Assembly: GCA_964454255.1 (NCBI GenBank)
Contig: CAYVSY010000021.1
Coordinates: 1-15,619 of the forward strand
Length of the DNA stretch: 15,619 nt
Direction: 5' to 3'
Origin: CAYVSY01 sp964454255
Lineage (GTDB): Bacteria > Bacillota_I > Bacilli_A > RF39 > UBA660
Shown here: positions 1-7,165 of the stretch, one piece after another
Position numbering within the stretch: the first letter of the stretch is position 1
Layout: every line of letters starts with the position of its first letter
Translations under genes and position numbers: made by a program
The notes under the pieces: model-generated
What the model saw: only the letters and a program-made list of their open reading frames with translations
What the model was told of the DNA's origin: nothing
The model's database searches: none

Positions 1-23
1 AATATAAATAGTTTTTATGATTA

Positions 24-52
24 TTGACTAATTTTGCGGTTTGCTATATACT
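24..52 (+). promoter_or_regulatory. Sigma-A type promoter for the zinc-ribbon/PrsW operon
   Basis: TTGACT (24-29) and TATACT (47-52) are separated by 17 bases, an almost consensus vegetative promoter. Transcription would start near 59, giving a leader of about 30 bases before the ATG at 90. Confidence 0.75.
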
Positions 53-89
53 AGTTTTGTAAGAAATAATATTTATTGGAGATGGTTCT

Positions 90-728
90 ATGGCTTTGGT
101 AAAGTGTCCAGAATGTAATAACGATATTAGTGATCAAGCAGTAGCTTGTCCTAAATGTGGTTACGAATTAAAAAAAAGAAAGAAGAAAGTCACTTTGCCT
201 AGTGGTAAAAATAAGTGGTTTGTTGTTATTGGAGTATTATTATTAATTGGTGGATTTTATTTGCTAAATTCTAAAGCGAATGCTACTAAAAGTTATGAAA
301 GTAAATTTTTAGGGATATCTTTTGATTATAATAGTGGTTATAAGGTTAATTCTAATGATGATGGTTTTATTTATTTAGCTAAAAGTTATAGTGGTGAGCA
401 GGCTATAATTCCATATATTCTTATTGGTAGGTATGATGATTATAGGTATCCAAATTTATTTTTAACTAGTCTGTCTTTACATATGTTAAATGAATATGGC
501 AGTACTTTAACAGCATCTAAAGTTACTAATATAGATATTGGTGATGAAAAAGTTTATTGTATAACTTATACATATAAAGAAAATGATAAAACTATTGTTG
601 ATAATAGATATGCTTTTGTTATAAATAAAAAAGTGTATATGGTTGCTTCTAAAGAGTTAGATAATAGTAAGGATATAAATAATTTAGTTGAATTAATTAT
701 AAGTACAATGAAAGAAGGAGTAAAATAA
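90..728 (+). CDS. Zinc-ribbon, single-pass membrane protein with extracytoplasmic domain
   Basis: A 212-residue protein. The N-terminus is a zinc ribbon with CxxC pairs at C6/C9 and C20/C23, followed by a basic stretch (KKRKKK, about 28-33) and one hydrophobic helix at about 43-60. The positive-inside rule puts the zinc ribbon in the cytosol and residues about 61-212 outside. That outer part (FLGISFDYNSGYKV at its start, mixed alpha/beta composition) resembles the PsbP/DcrB-like lipoprotein folds, but I cannot assign a family. The start is supported by GGAG at 78-81, 8 bases upstream. Its stop TAA shares one base with the start of the next gene, and both proteins begin MAL(V/I)KC followed by a matching ribbon, so they are probably translated and act together. 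A substrate or sensor role for the neighbouring protease is inference. Confidence 0.85.
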   Translation: MALVKCPECNNDISDQAVACPKCGYELKKRKKKVTLPSGKNKWFVVIGVLLLIGGFYLLNSKANATKSYESKFLGISFDYNSGYKVNSNDDGFIYLAKSYSGEQAIIPYILIGRYDDYRYPNLFLTSLSLHMLNEYGSTLTASKVTNIDIGDEKVYCITYTYKENDKTIVDNRYAFVINKKVYMVASKELDNSKDINNLVELIISTMKEGVK

Positions 729-1888
729 TGGCTTTAATTAAATGTAGTGAATGTGGAAAAGAAGTAAGTGATAAGGCAAAGATTTGTCCACATTGTGGTT
801 TTAGTTTAGAAAAATTATTCTGTTCAGAATGTGGAAAAGAAGTAAGTGCGGATAGCGAAATATGTAGTAGTTGTGGCTATCCTCTTAAAAAGAAAAGTGT
901 TAGTAATATTATTAACGGTGGTTTGGATAAAATAACGGGCGCTAAAGGTGGAAACTATGTAACTTTTAAGGATTTGTTTAAAAATACTTTTAAAAAACAT
1001 ACTGAAGAGGATATGGATGATGTATTTGTTTGTGGAAGTAAGGAAACAACACCAGATATTAAAAATATTGATCCTAAAAAAGCAAGTGCGTGGGTATATT
1101 TAAGAATATTTATTTTCTTTTTAATAGCTTATATACCAATGTATATTGGTTATGTTAATTATAATAATGCTAATTTCTTACCAGGTTGGATAATGATTGC
1201 AGCTTTTGCAGTACCTGTTACGGTATTGATATTCTTTTTTGAAATTAACTTATTTCGTAATGTCCCTCTTTATAAAGTATTAGAATATTTTATTATTGGT
1301 GGCGTAATGTCCCTTATTTTGGCTATCTTATATTTTGATATTCCCTTTTTTGCTAAAAATGCAACGACAACAACTTATTTTGGGGCAATGATGATTGGTC
1401 TTATTGAAGAAGTTGCTAAGGCAGCTATAGTAGCGATATTTTTGTTTAGGAGTAAGAAAAAAAATTATATTTTAAATGGATTACTAATTGGAGCAGCTGT
1501 TGGAGCTGGATTTGCAGCTTTTGAAACAGCTGGTTATATTTTAAGATATGGACTTAATTATGGTTTAAATCAAATGATTGAAGTTATTAAGTTAAGGGCT
1601 GTTTTAGCGCCCGGAGGTCATGTGGCGTGGGCAGCTATTGAGGGTGCGGGGCTAATGTATGTTGCTGGTTTTGAAAAACTTAATAAGAAGCATGTTAATG
1701 ATACAAGATTTTTCATAATATGCGCTATTCCAATTATTCTTCATGGAATTTGGGATATGCCTTTTGAGTTCCCAATTTATTTGAAACAAGTATTATTAAT
1801 TGTGGCTGCTTGGTTTGTGGTTATATATTTTATTAATTTAGGACTTAAGCAGATTGATGAAGCTAAAAAATTGAAGGTTAATAATTAA
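728..1888 (+). CDS. Double zinc-ribbon PrsW-family intramembrane metalloprotease
   Basis: A 386-residue protein. Two zinc ribbons come first (C6/C9/C20/C23 and C32/C35/C46/C49), then a linker, then about eight hydrophobic segments from residue 122 on. Within the membrane domain are the hallmark PrsW/CPBP-type motifs: EExxK at E227-E228-K231, FAAFE at 262-266, a His in GGH at 298, and HGIWD at 339-343. In Bacillus subtilis, PrsW makes the first cut in an anti-sigma factor (RsiW) in response to envelope stress; the residues above correspond to the proposed metal-binding Glu/Glu and His. The start overlaps the preceding stop by one base (TAATG) and has AAGGAG at 715-720. It is followed by a terminator, so the pair forms a two-gene operon. 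The zinc-ribbon fusion suggests a soluble partner-binding module. The substrate is unknown. Confidence 0.9.
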   Translation: MALIKCSECGKEVSDKAKICPHCGFSLEKLFCSECGKEVSADSEICSSCGYPLKKKSVSNIINGGLDKITGAKGGNYVTFKDLFKNTFKKHTEEDMDDVFVCGSKETTPDIKNIDPKKASAWVYLRIFIFFLIAYIPMYIGYVNYNNANFLPGWIMIAAFAVPVTVLIFFFEINLFRNVPLYKVLEYFIIGGVMSLILAILYFDIPFFAKNATTTTYFGAMMIGLIEEVAKAAIVAIFLFRSKKKNYILNGLLIGAAVGAGFAAFETAGYILRYGLNYGLNQMIEVIKLRAVLAPGGHVAWAAIEGAGLMYVAGFEKLNKKHVNDTRFFIICAIPIILHGIWDMPFEFPIYLKQVLLIVAAWFVVIYFINLGLKQIDEAKKLKVNN

Positions 1889-1911
1889 GGCGATTAAATC
1901 GTCTTTTTTTT
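1889..1911 (+). terminator. Intrinsic terminator after the PrsW-like gene
   Basis: GGCGAT (1889-1894) pairs with ATCGTC (1898-1903) around a 3-base loop, followed by eight T (1904-1911). It begins directly after the stop codon. Confidence 0.85.
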
Positions 1912-2049
1912 GTATAATTATGTGTAAATAGAGGATATTATTAAGAAAACTTATTTTAATAGGCTTTATAATATAAATATATAAAGGTAATATTATATCA
2001 AAATATAGGCGTTTATTTTATATGTGTAAATAAAGTGTATAATTTTAGG

Positions 2050-2086
2050 ATAATTACTAACTTAATAGATGAAAGTTAGTAATTAT
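2050..2086. repeat. Perfect 14-bp inverted repeat (hairpin)
   Basis: Bases 2050-2063 are the exact reverse complement of 2073-2086 with a 9-base loop (core AATTACTAACTT / AAGTTAGTAATT). There is no T-run on either side, so it is not a terminator. A TATAAT at 2038-2043 would start transcription almost exactly at its first base. It could be an operator or the 5' hairpin of a leader or small RNA. Confidence 0.6.
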
Positions 2087-2166
2087 GTGGTAGGAAAGAT
2101 AGAATGAAAAGGTAAAATTTTTAAGCGATTGCCATAATTAATTTTCACTCTAGATTGGTGAAAAAA

Positions 2167-2195
2167 TTGACAAATTCAAGTATTTGTGATAGGAT
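2167..2195 (+). promoter_or_regulatory. Promoter of the 62-aa gene
   Basis: Consensus -35 TTGACA (2167-2172), 17-base spacer, TAGGAT (2190-2195) with an extended -10 TG at 2187-2188. A 7-bp hairpin (2142-2164) abuts its upstream edge and could be a regulator site. Confidence 0.7.
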
Positions 2196-2262
2196 ACGAA
2201 ATCAAGAAAAAAGAAGATGTCTAATCAATTTTTAATAATTATATTTTTAAGGAGGTGATTAT

Positions 2263-2451
2263 ATGGAAAGTATTAAGAAACCTAATAATTTTAACCAGAT
2301 AATTGTAAAAAACATAGATTCATATAGTAAGGTAATTTTAGTGTTGTATAAAAATAAATTAATTTCTTACGATGAATATATTGCATTACGTAATTCAATT
2401 AATTTTAAATTTAATGAAATTGATATTAAACCAAAAATGAGAAGCAAGTAA
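2263..2451 (+). CDS. Small 62-residue hypothetical protein
   Basis: A short hydrophilic protein without membrane segment or cysteine. It is supported as a real gene by a complete Shine-Dalgarno (AAGGAGGTGAT, 2249-2259, 7 bases between AGGAGG and the ATG), a good promoter and a terminator over its 3' end. Residues about 28-46 (LYKNKLISYDEYIALRNSI) resemble the short helical pattern of SHOCT-like oligomerisation modules and of small proteins found next to recombinases; this is a loose resemblance only. It stands alone in its transcript and converges on the DUF1846 gene, with 4 bases between stop codons. Function unknown. Confidence 0.65.
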   Translation: MESIKKPNNFNQIIVKNIDSYSKVILVLYKNKLISYDEYIALRNSINFKFNEIDIKPKMRSK

Positions 2452-2463
2452 CTTCTCATTTTT
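2433..2463. terminator. Bidirectional terminator between convergent genes
   Basis: A 12-bp perfect stem (2433-2444 with 2452-2463; core ATGAGAAG / CTTCTCAT) with a 7-base loop. A-tract on the left and T-tract on the right allow use in both directions. It includes the last codons and the stops of both flanking genes. Confidence 0.8.
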
Positions 2464-3937
2464 CATTAAATGTATTTGAATAAAAATTGGATTCACAAGT
2501 AATATTAATATTTAAATTTCTTAAAATATTTAAATCACCATTTTTAATTATGTATGTTGAATGAGCTTCCATCCCACTTAATTTGTTTAAATTTTTAAGT
2601 GCTTTATCAATGATGGGGTTGGTTGTCGAACATACACTTAAAGCTAATAAACATTCTTGAAGACTAAGGGAATAATTTTTATCATTAACTATTTTTTTCT
2701 TGGTGTTTAAAATTGGTTTAATAATATTTAATGATAATAAATCGACTTCATCGGGTATTTTATTTAATTCTTTTATGGCATTTAATATTACAGCACCTAA
2801 AGGATTCAATAGTTCACTTTGTTTACCTGTTATGATTTTTCCATTGGGTAATTCTAGTGAAACAACATGTTTTTTTTCTTTTTGAGCTTTTTTAAGTGCT
2901 TTTTCAACTACTAGACGATCACTTTCATTAATATTTAATTCATTCATTAACATTTTAATTCTATTAGGAACTTCAATGTCAATTAGCCCTAAATGATAAT
3001 CATTTAAAGCTTTATAATATCTGCGAATTATTTCTTTTTTTGATGCATCTTGAATTGCATTATCATCTATAATACATTTTCCAATAGTATTAACTCCCAT
3101 ATCAGTAGGGGATTTATATATATCGTTTTTAGTAATACATTTTAATATATTTTTTAAAACAGGAAATACTTCTAAATCACGATTGTAATTGACAGAACTA
3201 ATTCCGTAAGCGTCTAAATGGAAAGAATCAATCATATTAACATCTTTTAAATCAGCTGTAGCAGCTTCGTATGCAACATTAATGGGATGTTTTAAGGGTA
3301 AATCCCAAACGGGAAATGTTTCAAATTTAGCATAGCCGGATTTTATTCCATTTTTATGGTCGTGATATAATTGCGATAAACAAGTCGCAAGTTTTCCACT
3401 GCAAGGTCCCGGTGCTGTTACGACGACTAATGGTTTAGTAGTGATAATATATGGATTAGCCCCATATCCTTCTTCGCTTACAATTGTTTCAATATTAATT
3501 GGATAGCCTTTAGTTGGAGTGTGTATATATGTTTTTATCCCTCTTTTTTCTAATTTATTTTGAAATGTTAAAGCTCCTGGTTGGCCTTTGAACAATGTAA
3601 TTACAACACTGTTAATATTGATATGCAAACTGCTTAGATTTTCAATTAGACGTAATACTTCCTCATCATATGTAATCCCATAATCAGCTCGTATTTTATT
3701 TCTTTCAATGTCATTAGCATTTATACAAAAAATAACTTCTGAAATGTCTCTTAATTCTTCTAATAATTTAATTTTAGAATTTAATTTAAATCCGGGTAAT
3801 ATACGATAAGCGTGATAATCATCAAATAATTTTCCACCAAATTCTAGATATAATTTGTTATTAAATATTTTTATTCTTTCTTTAATTCTTTTACTTTGCA
3901 ATTTAACATATAATTCATCATCAAATCCTATTTTCAT
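2456..3937 (-). CDS. DUF1846 (UPF0371) family protein
   Basis: A 493-residue cytosolic protein matching the full-length DUF1846 family, which has solved structures but no established function. Family marks: the start KIGFDDELYVKLQSKRI; an N-terminal segment with LEFGGKLFDD and AYRILPGF (about 31-50); a glycine-rich P-loop-like stretch APGPCSGKLATCLSQLYHDH at 175-194; a block AKFETFPVWDLPLKHPIN (203-220); and FHLDAYG (239-245). The glycine-rich loop suggests nucleotide or phosphate binding, but no catalysed reaction can be claimed. The start is supported by AGGTGA (3941-3946 on this strand). It is monocistronic, divergent from the polyphosphate operon, and ends in the shared bidirectional terminator. 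Family assignment is firm; biological role is unknown. Confidence 0.92.
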   Translation of the reverse strand: MKIGFDDELYVKLQSKRIKERIKIFNNKLYLEFGGKLFDDYHAYRILPGFKLNSKIKLLEELRDISEVIFCINANDIERNKIRADYGITYDEEVLRLIENLSSLHININSVVITLFKGQPGALTFQNKLEKRGIKTYIHTPTKGYPINIETIVSEEGYGANPYIITTKPLVVVTAPGPCSGKLATCLSQLYHDHKNGIKSGYAKFETFPVWDLPLKHPINVAYEAATADLKDVNMIDSFHLDAYGISSVNYNRDLEVFPVLKNILKCITKNDIYKSPTDMGVNTIGKCIIDDNAIQDASKKEIIRRYYKALNDYHLGLIDIEVPNRIKMLMNELNINESDRLVVEKALKKAQKEKKHVVSLELPNGKIITGKQSELLNPLGAVILNAIKELNKIPDEVDLLSLNIIKPILNTKKKIVNDKNYSLSLQECLLALSVCSTTNPIIDKALKNLNKLSGMEAHSTYIIKNGDLNILRNLNINITCESNFYSNTFNEK

Positions 3938-3957
3938 GGTTCACCTACTTTATTTTA

Positions 3958-3966
3958 ATTATAACA
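3958..3966 (-). promoter_or_regulatory. Extended -10 promoter for the DUF1846 gene
   Basis: On the minus strand TATAAT (3963-3958) is preceded by TG plus one base. No good -35 is present 17 bases upstream, consistent with an extended -10 promoter. Confidence 0.5.
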
Positions 3967-4029
3967 CTTATTTTTATGTTATCCCATAAATTAACACAAT
4001 TTTTACATAATTATTTTAAAGTTTTTTAA

Positions 4030-4035
4030 TATAAT
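4030..4035 (+). promoter_or_regulatory. Probable -10 of the polyphosphate operon
   Basis: TATAAT lies 20 bases upstream of the first ATG. The nearest -35-like hexamer, TTTACA at 4002-4007, is 22 bases away; alternatively TTTACA pairs with TTTAAT at 4025-4030 over 17 bases. The exact promoter is uncertain. Confidence 0.4.
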
Positions 4036-4055
4036 TATTTTGAAAGAAAGGAGAT

Positions 4056-4736
4056 ATGCAAAAAATATTTAGTAGATATGAAAAAAAATATGTATTAGAT
4101 AAATTTCAATATAATGAATTTATAAAATATATTGATATTGATATAGTTCCAGATAATTATTATTTTGAAACAATATGTAATATATATTATGATACAGATA
4201 ATTGTGATTTAATAAGAAAATCTTTAGAAAAACCTATATATAAAGAAAAATTTAGATTGAGAGGATATGGAATACCAACATTAGATAGTCCTGTATTTTT
4301 TGAAATAAAGAAAAAATATAATGGAATTGTTGGAAAAAGAAGAGAAGTTTTTAAATTAAAAGATGCTTATCAATTTATTAATAAGGATGGTGCTAAAACA
4401 CAAATAGAAAAAGAAATAAAATATGGTTTTAAATTTTATAATTTAGTTCCAAAATTATATTTAGCCTATGATAGATATTCTTATTGTGGAAAAGATGATA
4501 AAAATTTGCGAATTACTTTTGATATTAATATTAGATCAAGAAATTATGATTTGCAGTTAGAAAAAGGTGATTATGGAGAAAAATTGTTTGATAAAGAAAT
4601 GTATATAATGGAAATTAAAACTTTAAAAGGATTGCCATTGTTATGGACAAAAAAATTATCACAGTTAAAAATATATCAGTCTTCATTTTCAAAATATGGA
4701 GAAATATTTAAGAAAGGAATGATAAAAAATGTTTAA
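4056..4736 (+). CDS. VTC-domain polyphosphate polymerase (TTM superfamily)
   Basis: A 226-residue protein that is a stand-alone catalytic VTC domain, the module that in yeast Vtc4 polymerises inorganic polyphosphate from ATP inside a triphosphate-tunnel fold. Visible tunnel motifs: RYEKKY (7-12), IYYDT (43-47), KFRLR (65-69, two Arg in RxR), FEIKKK (82-87), a second Arg in YDRYSY (138-143), RITFD (152-156) and MEIK (185-188). These alternating charged strands are those expected to line the tunnel. There is no SPX domain and no membrane segment, unlike yeast Vtc4. The start has an unusually tight Shine-Dalgarno: AGGAG ends only 2 bases before ATG, and no other in-frame start is available because TGA lies 15 bases upstream. 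The next gene overlaps by 8 bases, suggesting coupled translation and a complex. Confidence 0.88.
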   Translation: MQKIFSRYEKKYVLDKFQYNEFIKYIDIDIVPDNYYFETICNIYYDTDNCDLIRKSLEKPIYKEKFRLRGYGIPTLDSPVFFEIKKKYNGIVGKRREVFKLKDAYQFINKDGAKTQIEKEIKYGFKFYNLVPKLYLAYDRYSYCGKDDKNLRITFDINIRSRNYDLQLEKGDYGEKLFDKEMYIMEIKTLKGLPLLWTKKLSQLKIYQSSFSKYGEIFKKGMIKNV

Positions 4737-5391
4737 TAGTATAATTGGTTCAGAAATTACAATAACAACTTTGCTTATTTGTTTATTATCGTCTTTATTA
4801 ATTGGATTATGTATTTCAATAATTCATATGAAAACATCAAGTTATTCTAAAAATTTTGTTTTAACATTAACTATATTACCAATGTTAATTCAAATATTAA
4901 TGATAATGGTAAATGGTGATTTAGGAACATCAATTGCGGTGTTAGGAGCTTTTAGTTTAATTAGATTTAGGAGTATTCCGGGTAATTCTAGAGAAATTAC
5001 TAGTATATTTTTTGCGATGGCAATGGGTTTGGTTATTGGTGTTGGATATATATTATATGCTTTTTTAATTACTTTTATTATTAGTTTAATATTATTGATA
5101 TTATATAAAACTAATTTTGGTGAAAGAAAAAAACAAGATCGAAATTTAAAAATTTTAGTTCCAGAAGATTTAGATTATACAACTATTTTTGATGATATAT
5201 TTGATAAATATTTAGATAAATATTATATTGAAAAAGTAAAAACAACTAATTTAGGTAGTTTATATGAGATTACTTATAGTATAATATTAAAGAAAGATGT
5301 TAAAGAAAAAGAAATGATAGATGATATTAGGAGTAGAAATGGTAATTTAAATATTGTTTTATCGCGACCTCTCAATGGAAATGAATTATAG
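4729..5391 (+). CDS. DUF4956 integral membrane protein, partner of the VTC protein
   Basis: A 220-residue protein with about four hydrophobic segments (roughly 10-32, 43-61, 66-78 with 91-107, 108-126), then a soluble C-terminal domain (about 138-220) with a beta-alpha-beta look. The loop GAFSLIRFRSIPG at 73-85 is the typical DUF4956 signature. In many Firmicutes DUF4956 genes sit beside VTC-domain genes. It overlaps the VTC gene by 8 bases (start ATG 4729, AAAGGA at 4713-4718). Its arrangement of a glycine/arginine loop, a small-residue helix and a C-terminal ACT-like domain resembles MgtC proteins; that is my inference. A role in anchoring the polymerase or in moving or sensing its product is plausible, by analogy with the membrane subunits of the yeast VTC complex, but unproven. 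Confidence 0.85.
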   Translation: MFNSIIGSEITITTLLICLLSSLLIGLCISIIHMKTSSYSKNFVLTLTILPMLIQILMIMVNGDLGTSIAVLGAFSLIRFRSIPGNSREITSIFFAMAMGLVIGVGYILYAFLITFIISLILLILYKTNFGERKKQDRNLKILVPEDLDYTTIFDDIFDKYLDKYYIEKVKTTNLGSLYEITYSIILKKDVKEKEMIDDIRSRNGNLNIVLSRPLNGNEL

Positions 5392-5399
5392 GAGAAAAA

Positions 5400-7100
5400 A
5401 TGAAAAAAATAATTTTAATAATAAGCGTTATTGTTGTTTTAATTGCAGGAAGTATTTTTTATATTTATAAAAATAACCAACATTCTTCTTTATCAATAGA
5501 TGATATTGAAAATATTTCTGTTAAAATAAGTGATGCTGAAAAATATGTTGATTATAATTCAATTACTAATTCAATTAATTTAAATAATGAATCATTAACT
5601 ATTAGAAAAGGTGGAATTTATAATATAAGTGGAACAATTAAAAACGGGCAAATAATTATCGATGTTAATAATGATGAAGAAGTTACTATTGTTTTAAACA
5701 GTGTTAATATTACATGTTTAGATAGTGCTCCTATTTACATAAAAAAGGCAGGATTAGTTATTTTAAACATTAAAGAAGAAACAATCAATACTTTAAATGA
5801 TGGATCTAATTATAATACTAATACTGATGATGAACCTGATGGAACAATATTTAGTTCAAGTGATTTAATTATAAATGGAACTGGAACTTTAAATATAACA
5901 TCTAATTATAAAGATGGTATTGTAAGTAAAGATGGATTAAAACTGATTGATGCTAATATAAATATTAAAAGTGCCGATGATGGTATTAGAGGGAAAGATT
6001 ATGCCATTCTATCAAATGCTAACATTAATATAGATGCTAATGGAGATGGAATAAAATCAACTAATGACACAAATACATCTTTAGGATATATTGTTATTAA
6101 TGGGGGTAATGTTGTTATTGATGCTACATTAGATGGAATTCATGCTGAAACAAATGTGCAAATTGATAATGGACATTTAAATATTACAACAGGCGGTGGT
6201 AGTTCGAATGCAAATGTAAATTCTACTTTGAGGATGTGGGGATCTACCAAATTATCAACAAATGATAGTGCTAAAGCTTTAAAGGGTAATTCGAGTATTC
6301 TAATAAATAATGGAACAATAGCGATTGACTCTAGTGATGATGCTATTCATTCTAATGGATCAATTATCATAAATAATGGTTCATTTGAAATAAGTAGTGG
6401 TGATGATGGAATTCATGCTGATAATGGTATTGAAATAAATGGAGGAGCTATTAATATTACAAAAAGTTATGAGGGAGTTGAAGGTAAACTTATTAATATA
6501 AATGATGGGACAATTAATATTGTTGCGAGTGATGATGGAATAAATGTTGCTGGAGGAGCTGATAATTCTAGTCAAAATAGACCTGGTGCTAATCAATTTA
6601 CTGCTAATAGTGATAATAAATTAACTATAAAGGGTGGTAATATTATAGTGAAAGCGAATGGTGATGGTCTTGATTCAAATGGTGATATAGAAATGTCTAA
6701 TGGAACAGTTTTAGTTTATGGACCTATCGATGGAGGCAATGGCGCGCTAGATTATAACGGAACATTTAAAATTAGTGGTGGAACACTAGTGGCGGCAGGA
6801 AGTGTAGGAATGGCTCAAAATGTTAGTTCTTCGTCTACTCAAAATTCTGTTATAATTAATTTTAATTCCACTCAAGCTTCAAATTCTGTTCTTACAATTG
6901 AAGATTCTAATGGGATGATTCTTACTTTTAATGCTATAAAAATTTATCAATCTATTGTTATTTCAACACCAAAACTAATTGATAATAAAACCTATAATGT
7001 TTATGTTAATGATAATTTAATAGATTCATTTACCATTTCTTCTATTTTAACTAGTGTTGGTAAAACCTATGGAATGAATGGTGGTAGTCCGAGAAGATAG
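5400..7100 (+). CDS. Cell-surface beta-helix protein, Cthe_2159-like (DUF4353)
   Basis: A 566-residue protein. Residues 4-23 are a signal peptide or N-terminal anchor; there is no lipobox cysteine, so membrane anchoring by an uncleaved helix is likely. The rest is a parallel beta-helix with repeated coils built around DGI/DDGI turns: KDGI 171, DDGI 193, GDGI 215, LDGIH 244, DDAIH 313, DDGIH 335, DDGI 378, GDGL 421, each followed by an I-x-I/INGG strand. This pattern is that of the carbohydrate-binding DUF4353 family, whose member Cthe_2159 is a calcium-containing beta-helix that binds polygalacturonate. The many Asp residues at the turns would suit calcium. Its Shine-Dalgarno GGAG (5391-5394) overlaps the preceding stop, and it is the last gene of the operon, before a strong terminator. 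The true ligand here is unknown. Confidence 0.88.
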   Translation: MKKIILIISVIVVLIAGSIFYIYKNNQHSSLSIDDIENISVKISDAEKYVDYNSITNSINLNNESLTIRKGGIYNISGTIKNGQIIIDVNNDEEVTIVLNSVNITCLDSAPIYIKKAGLVILNIKEETINTLNDGSNYNTNTDDEPDGTIFSSSDLIINGTGTLNITSNYKDGIVSKDGLKLIDANINIKSADDGIRGKDYAILSNANINIDANGDGIKSTNDTNTSLGYIVINGGNVVIDATLDGIHAETNVQIDNGHLNITTGGGSSNANVNSTLRMWGSTKLSTNDSAKALKGNSSILINNGTIAIDSSDDAIHSNGSIIINNGSFEISSGDDGIHADNGIEINGGAINITKSYEGVEGKLININDGTINIVASDDGINVAGGADNSSQNRPGANQFTANSDNKLTIKGGNIIVKANGDGLDSNGDIEMSNGTVLVYGPIDGGNGALDYNGTFKISGGTLVAAGSVGMAQNVSSSSTQNSVIINFNSTQASNSVLTIEDSNGMILTFNAIKIYQSIVISTPKLIDNKTYNVYVNDNLIDSFTISSILTSVGKTYGMNGGSPRR

Positions 7101-7130
7101 TTAAAAAACTATTTTCTTTTTTTTCTTTTT
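7091..7130 (+). terminator. Terminator of the polyphosphate operon
   Basis: A 12-bp stem (7091-7102 with 7107-7118, two G-T pairs) with an AAAA loop, followed by T-tracts (7117-7124 and 7126-7130). The stem contains the stop codon of the beta-helix gene. Confidence 0.8.
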
Positions 7131-7131
7131 A

Positions 7132-7140
7132 TGCTATTCT
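7132..7140 (+). promoter_or_regulatory. Possible extended -10 for the small membrane protein
   Basis: TGC followed by TATTCT (7135-7140), 26 bases before the ATG. The upstream sequence is the T-tract of the terminator, without a clear -35. Confidence 0.35.
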
Positions 7141-7165
7141 ATAAATAGAAGGAGGAGGACTGTTT

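Larger units (their letters stand above)
1912..2262. other. 351-bp non-coding region with hairpins and a promoter
   Basis: I see no credible gene here. The region holds a 12-base direct repeat TATGTGTAAATA (1919-1930 and 2021-2032), a TATAAT at 2038-2043 without a good -35, a perfect 14-bp stem (2050-2086), a 7-bp hairpin (TTTTCAC 2142-2148 with GTGAAAA 2158-2164) and, just after it, the promoter of the 62-aa gene. Confidence 0.6.

Noticed and set aside
5900..6720. DNA repeats in the beta-helix gene as a CRISPR or satellite array
   Set aside because: The periodicity is a protein-level DGI/INGG coil repeat with poorly conserved DNA and variable spacing.
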